Shown one piece after another: positions 5,559 to 5,873 of a DNA stretch of 5,873 nt. The stretch covers positions 1 through 5,873 of the forward strand of contig URLU01000140.1 in the NCBI GenBank assembly GCA_900548765.1. Reading direction: 5' to 3'. The stretch's first letter is position 1; every line of letters begins with the position of its first letter. This DNA is from an uncultured Lachnobacterium sp. (GTDB lineage: Bacteria; Bacillota; Clostridia; Lachnospirales; Lachnospiraceae). The notes beneath the pieces were generated by a model, which was given only the letters and a program-made list of their open reading frames with translations, was not told the origin of the DNA and did not search any database. A program made the translations under genes and the position numbers.

Positions 5559-5873
5559 TTATTTTTTAATCTTTCTAATAAGTATGCCATTCTGTAAAAG
5601 AGCGGTATCAATGTAATGTCTCTCAAACAGAGTCTCACCCTTAGCCGGCACCTCAATATCAGCATCTGAGCAGTTGATTATAACCTCAACATACTGATCC
5701 TCCCAGTCCACTTTTCTGAACTGTATAACCCTTGGGTCATCACTGACATCATTTGGAAAATGGAAGTTTCTGCTCTTTAGCAGAGGCTCACTGTATCTCA
5801 GATGTATAAGTGAAGAAATAATATTTATTCTATCAGTATATTTTCCTGCCTCTATATCCTCCCATGGCATGCA
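5559..5873 (-). CDS. Glycoside hydrolase family 13 (alpha-amylase superfamily), C-terminal 104 residues (partial)
   Basis: The frame stays open through the right edge (the residue before the first internal Met is Cys, giving CMPWEDIEAGKY), so this is only the 3' end of a larger gene. The start CMPWE(D/E) followed by a helix with LIHLRYSEPLL matches the segment after the last barrel strand of GH13 enzymes, typically (R/P)MPW near the substrate tunnel. The rest (VIQFRKVDWEDQYVEVIINCSDADIEV) looks like the beta-sandwich C domain. The catalytic Asp/Glu/Asp lie upstream outside the window, so the substrate (alpha-glucosidase, neopullulanase or cyclomaltodextrinase type) cannot be assigned. The stop at 5559 is 27 bases before tgt, with no terminator between. 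The internal ATG at 5870 is not a real start. Confidence 0.8.
   Translation of the reverse strand, partial: CMPWEDIEAGKYTDRINIISSLIHLRYSEPLLKSRNFHFPNDVSDDPRVIQFRKVDWEDQYVEVIINCSDADIEVPAKGETLFERHYIDTALLQNGILIRKIKK

Noticed and set aside
1..5873. CRISPR array, insertion sequence transposase, phage or defence genes
   Set aside because: No regularly spaced repeats and no transposase, integrase or defence-type protein frame was seen; the genes are core metabolic and housekeeping ones.

Overview
The window reads as chromosomal DNA from a low-to-moderate GC Firmicute of the class Clostridia, most likely a Lachnospiraceae gut anaerobe of the Roseburia / Eubacterium rectale type. This rests on the protein style, the strong AGGAGG-type ribosome binding sites, the AT-rich intergenic DNA, a CodY-like box and the gene order; no database search was possible. 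All six protein genes lie on the minus strand, so transcription runs from high to low coordinates.

Right side (5873 to 3882): the 3' end of a glycoside hydrolase family 13 (alpha-amylase superfamily) gene is followed after 27 bases by tgt (queuine/preQ1 tRNA-guanine transglycosylase). A 158-base AT-rich gap with a good sigma-A-type promoter leads to yajC (Sec translocase accessory subunit). yajC ends in a strong intrinsic terminator. secD/secF, which often follow yajC, are absent here.

Middle (3924 to 3525): a 400-base stretch without a protein gene. It holds the yajC terminator, then a roughly 207-base, more GC-rich segment bounded by an 11-base perfect inverted repeat and containing four hairpins (a MITE-like or structured-RNA element), then an AT-rich promoter region for the leucine/valine operon with a CodY-box-like sequence just upstream of the leuB ribosome binding site.

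Left side (3524 to 1): leuB, ilvD and ilvB (truncated by the window edge) are spaced 33 and 35 bases apart, each with its own ribosome binding site and no terminator between them. They form a branched-chain amino acid operon: IlvB makes acetolactate or acetohydroxybutyrate, IlvD dehydrates the dihydroxy acids to the 2-keto acids, and LeuB performs the oxidative decarboxylation specific to leucine. The missing steps (ilvN, ilvC, leuA, leuCD, ilvE) are not visible and may lie beyond the left edge or elsewhere.

The protein genes are conventional. The most unusual part is the hairpin-rich, inverted-repeat-bounded element at 3676-3882, next to the CodY-like control region of leuB.
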